A stretch of 64,000 nt of DNA, taken from Blautia caecimuris. Its GTDB lineage: Bacteria; Bacillota; Clostridia; Lachnospirales; Lachnospiraceae. The notes beneath the pieces were generated by a model. It made no database searches, was not told where the DNA came from, and saw only the letters and a list, made by a program, of their open reading frames with translations. A program made the position numbers and the translations under genes. Location: assembly GCF_024622975.1 (NCBI RefSeq), contig NZ_JANJZT010000003.1, forward strand, positions 186,001 to 250,000, read 5' to 3'. Below, in pieces: positions 61,098 through 64,000 of the stretch; position 1 is the first letter of the stretch; the number at the start of each line of letters is the position of its first letter.

Positions 61098-63647
61098 CTA
61101 TTCTTTACGAATCCTTTCCACAACGCTTTCCCGACTCATCTTCTTAAACTGATATTTTGGTATCACATACGCAATCCCAATCAAAATCGGTATCATAAGA
61201 ATACATGGCACGATTGTAAGGTGCATTCGGAAGAAAAATGCCGTACCGAGTGTATTTGCTAAAATCTTCTCTGCTCCAAACACAACTAATAATACTGCAA
61301 TTACAAATGCGCCTCCTAAATATAAGAATCCCTCAGACACCAGCATTTTCGATACCTGTTTTTTCGTCATCCCAACAACTTCCAAAAGCGCCAGTTCCTT
61401 TTTTCTGCTGATTACAGAAGTTGCTGTTGTATTAAAGAAATTCATAATACCGATAAAAGCTAAAATAACGACAAGGAAACCACCGATCATATAATATTTG
61501 CTGACAAACCGCTGAAAGCTCGCTTCCATATCCAATACAGAAAACACATTGATCATATCATTTTCTTTCAAAATATTTTCATCAATATACGCTTTTACCT
61601 GCTTATCCGCTCCTTTCTTTGCATCAATAGCAGCATACATGGCCGATTCATTTCCTGTCTGGGTGATATACTCCTTTTCCGGAACTAATACCGTAATATA
61701 GATAAGATCTGCATACGGATAATCCAATGCATATGGCATCAGCGCTTCTCCCATGACTTCATATTCTTTCTGGTTTCCATTCTTATATTCCATCTGAAAA
61801 ACATCCCCGGTCTGATAATAAGAAACCGGATGTTCTGCATATTTGTCACCATAATCTACAAGTACATAATCTCCGCTTTTAAAGGTATCCCAAGAACATT
61901 TTTCCCCTCTCCATTCTAACTTGTCAAACACCGACTCGCTGATTCCGAGAAAATGAACACTTACTGTATTGGAAGCCTTTGCCTCTTCCCAAACCTGTTC
62001 TTCATACTCGGTCCAGTTTTCTTCATATTTATCTGCGAATGTTTCCCATGTTTTCAGAAGTTCCGGTTCCATCCTATGTGTCTCTTCTGAATAATACACA
62101 TATCCTGTTTGATCACTGTCAGGACATTCATTCAGAATCTCTTTGATTTCAGGTGTAATACCGTTAAAATTCGTATTTAACAAACTATTTGTCATCTGAT
62201 CCAGTTGAAAATCGGATGCTAAAAATACTTTCCTGTAAGACTCAAAATCATATCCCTGCACCAGCATCACGATACAGTTGACCACTACCATAGAAAGAGC
62301 GATAGAAAGCATAACAATCAATCCCTTTTTCCAATTTCGGAACACGTTTTGAACTGCCATCCCCCACCAGGTTACAGAAGTATTCTTTTTTATTTTCCGT
62401 TGTGACTGTCCCCCTTCTGCCAAGCGCAGAGCTTCCACCGGAGATACCTTTTCCACCATTTTACAAGCCTGCAGACTGGAGAGATACACCGTCAAAAGTG
62501 TCAAAAGTGCTGCGGCAAGAAAAATCAAAGGATTGGCTGACACCACTGTCTGGGCAGTCTTTCCTGCCTGTGCGCTGATTTCAGCATCTGCGGTCAGTGA
62601 CGGAGCCATACAAAGTCCTGCAAGATAACCGCAAAGTAATCCAATTGGAATCCCCACTGCTGACAATCGCCATGCTTGCATACGCACAATTTTCTTCAAC
62701 TGCTTTCCTGTTGTCCCCACATTCTTCAACAGTCCATAAGCCCGAATATCCGTTTTCACAGAAATGCTAAAAATATTATAGATAATCAGATATCCAGCCA
62801 GTATCACAAACAGGATCATTATGATAAGAGAAGTAAAGGAAAAAGAGTCTTCTTCCAACAGATTATATGCTGGATTGACTTCCATTCCTGTTCCAGCTTT
62901 CGTAAAGCCTGCTGCTTTAGATATATTTTCCGTTTTCTTTTCCAGATTCCAAAGGTTCTTGTACCAGACAGAATACTCTTTGCCTCCATTATAGATGCCA
63001 TTTTCTAATTCTTCCTGTGTAACAGGATAACGATTCTCCTCTGCATAGGCTTCGGATACCCAGACCATCTGTCCTAAAACAGCTTTATCCCCTTGCCAAA
63101 AACCACATATCTGAAATGTATCAGTCTTATATTGTTTCAACATTGGATTTACTTCCCAGGTCAGCGTTACTTCTTCCCCTATCTTTGGTGTAACACCTAG
63201 CGTTTCCAATATCATGCTACTGAGTGCTACTTCATTTTCTTTTTCTGGCAGTCTTCCTGTGGTTGGCAGACAATTAAAACTTTCTGCCATATTTTCATCT
63301 GCATATCTGACCTCTACGGAAAATCCAAACCGCTCATCCATTCCGGCTCCCAAAAAAATACCGGAACCGTATCGTTCCACCTCTTCGCTCTGTTCGATTG
63401 TCTGTTGCAATCGCTCTGCATCTTCTTCTGACAGATTCTGTGCACTGGCATGGGCGGAATCCATAAATTGTTTGATTTCCGTTGCTCTTTTGGAAAGAAT
63501 CATGGATACACTCCCCACAAAGAGACTTGTAAATAAAAGGGAAGTCAGCATGATGGCAATGACAGCAATCACATTTCTGGCACGATTCATTTTCATAAAA
63601 CGCTTCGTCAATAATCGTAACGTCTCTTTATTCTCTACTTTTACCAT
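61098..63647 (-). CDS. FtsX-family ABC transporter permease
   Basis: An 849-residue permease with two FtsX-type halves. It has an N-terminal helix (ARNVIAVIAIMLTSLLFTSLFVGSV), a large extracellular domain, three helices around 270-390 (FTSLIIMILFVILAGYLIIYNIF), a second half starting TSVTWWGMAVQNVFRNWKKGLIVMLSIALSMVVVNCI, and three C-terminal helices. This type exports or senses peptide antibiotics and lipids. The ATPase gene is 14 bp upstream. It is likely cargo of the element. Confidence 0.9.
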   Translation of the reverse strand: MVKVENKETLRLLTKRFMKMNRARNVIAVIAIMLTSLLFTSLFVGSVSMILSKRATEIKQFMDSAHASAQNLSEEDAERLQQTIEQSEEVERYGSGIFLGAGMDERFGFSVEVRYADENMAESFNCLPTTGRLPEKENEVALSSMILETLGVTPKIGEEVTLTWEVNPMLKQYKTDTFQICGFWQGDKAVLGQMVWVSEAYAEENRYPVTQEELENGIYNGGKEYSVWYKNLWNLEKKTENISKAAGFTKAGTGMEVNPAYNLLEEDSFSFTSLIIMILFVILAGYLIIYNIFSISVKTDIRAYGLLKNVGTTGKQLKKIVRMQAWRLSAVGIPIGLLCGYLAGLCMAPSLTADAEISAQAGKTAQTVVSANPLIFLAAALLTLLTVYLSSLQACKMVEKVSPVEALRLAEGGQSQRKIKKNTSVTWWGMAVQNVFRNWKKGLIVMLSIALSMVVVNCIVMLVQGYDFESYRKVFLASDFQLDQMTNSLLNTNFNGITPEIKEILNECPDSDQTGYVYYSEETHRMEPELLKTWETFADKYEENWTEYEEQVWEEAKASNTVSVHFLGISESVFDKLEWRGEKCSWDTFKSGDYVLVDYGDKYAEHPVSYYQTGDVFQMEYKNGNQKEYEVMGEALMPYALDYPYADLIYITVLVPEKEYITQTGNESAMYAAIDAKKGADKQVKAYIDENILKENDMINVFSVLDMEASFQRFVSKYYMIGGFLVVILAFIGIMNFFNTTATSVISRKKELALLEVVGMTKKQVSKMLVSEGFLYLGGAFVIAVLLVVFGAEKILANTLGTAFFFRMHLTIVPCILMIPILIGIAYVIPKYQFKKMSRESVVERIRKE

Positions 63648-63661
63648 ATGACCGCCCCCTG

Positions 63662-64000
63662 CTATACCAATCCACTATCTGAAACAATTTTTCCGTCTTC
63701 AATCTGCAAAATCCGGTCTGCCATCTGGGCAATCTCCTCATTATGGGTAATCATTACAATGGTCTGATGAAAACGCTTACTGGTTACTTTTAGAAGTCCT
63801 AATACATCCTGGCTTGTTCTGGAGTCCAAATTTCCGGTCGGTTCATCTGCCAGCAAAATAGCAGGTTTTGCCGCTAAAGCCCTTGCAATTGCCACTCTCT
63901 GCTGCTGTCCCCCGGATAAAGCACTTGGCAGATTTTCCAATTTTGTCCGAATACCAAGTGTATCAATGATTTCATCTACATATTTCTTTTCAATCTTTTT
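63662..64000 (-). CDS. ABC transporter ATP-binding protein (partial, cut by window edge)
   Basis: The C-terminal 112 residues of an ATPase: [44 protein letters not shown] (signature and Walker B) and ITHNEEIAQMADRI (H-loop). The frame is open to base 64000, so the Walker A half lies beyond the window. It partners the FtsX-type permease. Confidence 0.93.
   Translation of the reverse strand, partial: KKIEKKYVDEIIDTLGIRTKLENLPSALSGGQQQRVAIARALAAKPAILLADEPTGNLDSRTSQDVLGLLKVTSKRFHQTIVMITHNEEIAQMADRILQIEDGKIVSDSGLV

Overview
The window looks like the chromosome of a gut Lachnospiraceae (Clostridia), quite possibly a Blautia-like acetogen. This rests on low-to-moderate GC, AGGAGG-type ribosome sites, a formate-tetrahydrofolate ligase behind a ZTP riboswitch, corrinoid/tetrahydrofolate methyl transfer genes, a fructan/sucrose locus with an LplABC-type ABC importer, and a Clostridia-type mobilizable element. 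The genus is inference. No rRNA and no CRISPR array were seen.

Left part (1-14.3 kb): a ZTP riboswitch with terminator controls fhs. A MerR regulator is divergent from a frameshifted MATE pump, with a 19-bp-spacer MerR promoter between them. A HEPN/MNT toxin-antitoxin-like pair follows. Next is a sugar block on the minus strand (AraC regulator, DUF4867 protein, fucose/arabinose-type isomerase, xylulokinase). Then come a YoaK-type membrane protein, a ParA ATPase overlapping an Ala/Lys-rich histone-like protein, a GNAT enzyme and an arylamine N-acetyltransferase.

14.4-25.9 kb is one large corrinoid-dependent methyl-transfer (demethylase-like) locus. It holds a corrinoid protein, a methyl-THF:corrinoid methyltransferase, a reductive activator (2Fe-2S + ASKHA), a DUF2284 metal-binding protein, three diverged uroporphyrinogen-decarboxylase-family methyltransferases, a GPH-type transporter and two PucR/CdaR-type regulators. 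The likely job is to take up a methylated compound, move its methyl group through cobalamin to tetrahydrofolate and feed C1 metabolism, which also uses Fhs. The substrate is unknown.

26-44.6 kb is chromosomal: a DUF2871 membrane protein, tRNA-Arg, a MacAB-like efflux operon, an M18 aminopeptidase, a COG3044 ATPase, mnmA, a GH32/ABC importer locus with divergent LacI and paired operators, a second MATE pump, and a six-tRNA array (Glu, then Thr, Met, Asp, Val, Leu).

44.7-64 kb is accessory. It has an IS30 transposase with a probable 3' frameshift, an XRE/KilA-N pair whose KilA-N gene has one nonsense codon, and an S8 peptidase gene cut in half. The cut is where an integrative mobilizable element begins: two tandem large serine recombinases and TnpW, then a STAND NTPase behind a promoter carrying a LexA-box-like palindrome, ParM and partner, a RepA_N initiator, a DnaC-like loader, DUF3847, an RSF1010/pIP501-like oriT, and a MOBQ relaxase. 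Cargo after the relaxase is a coiled-coil CHAT (caspase-like) protein and an FtsX-type ABC transporter that runs off the right edge. The distal end of the element is not in the window.
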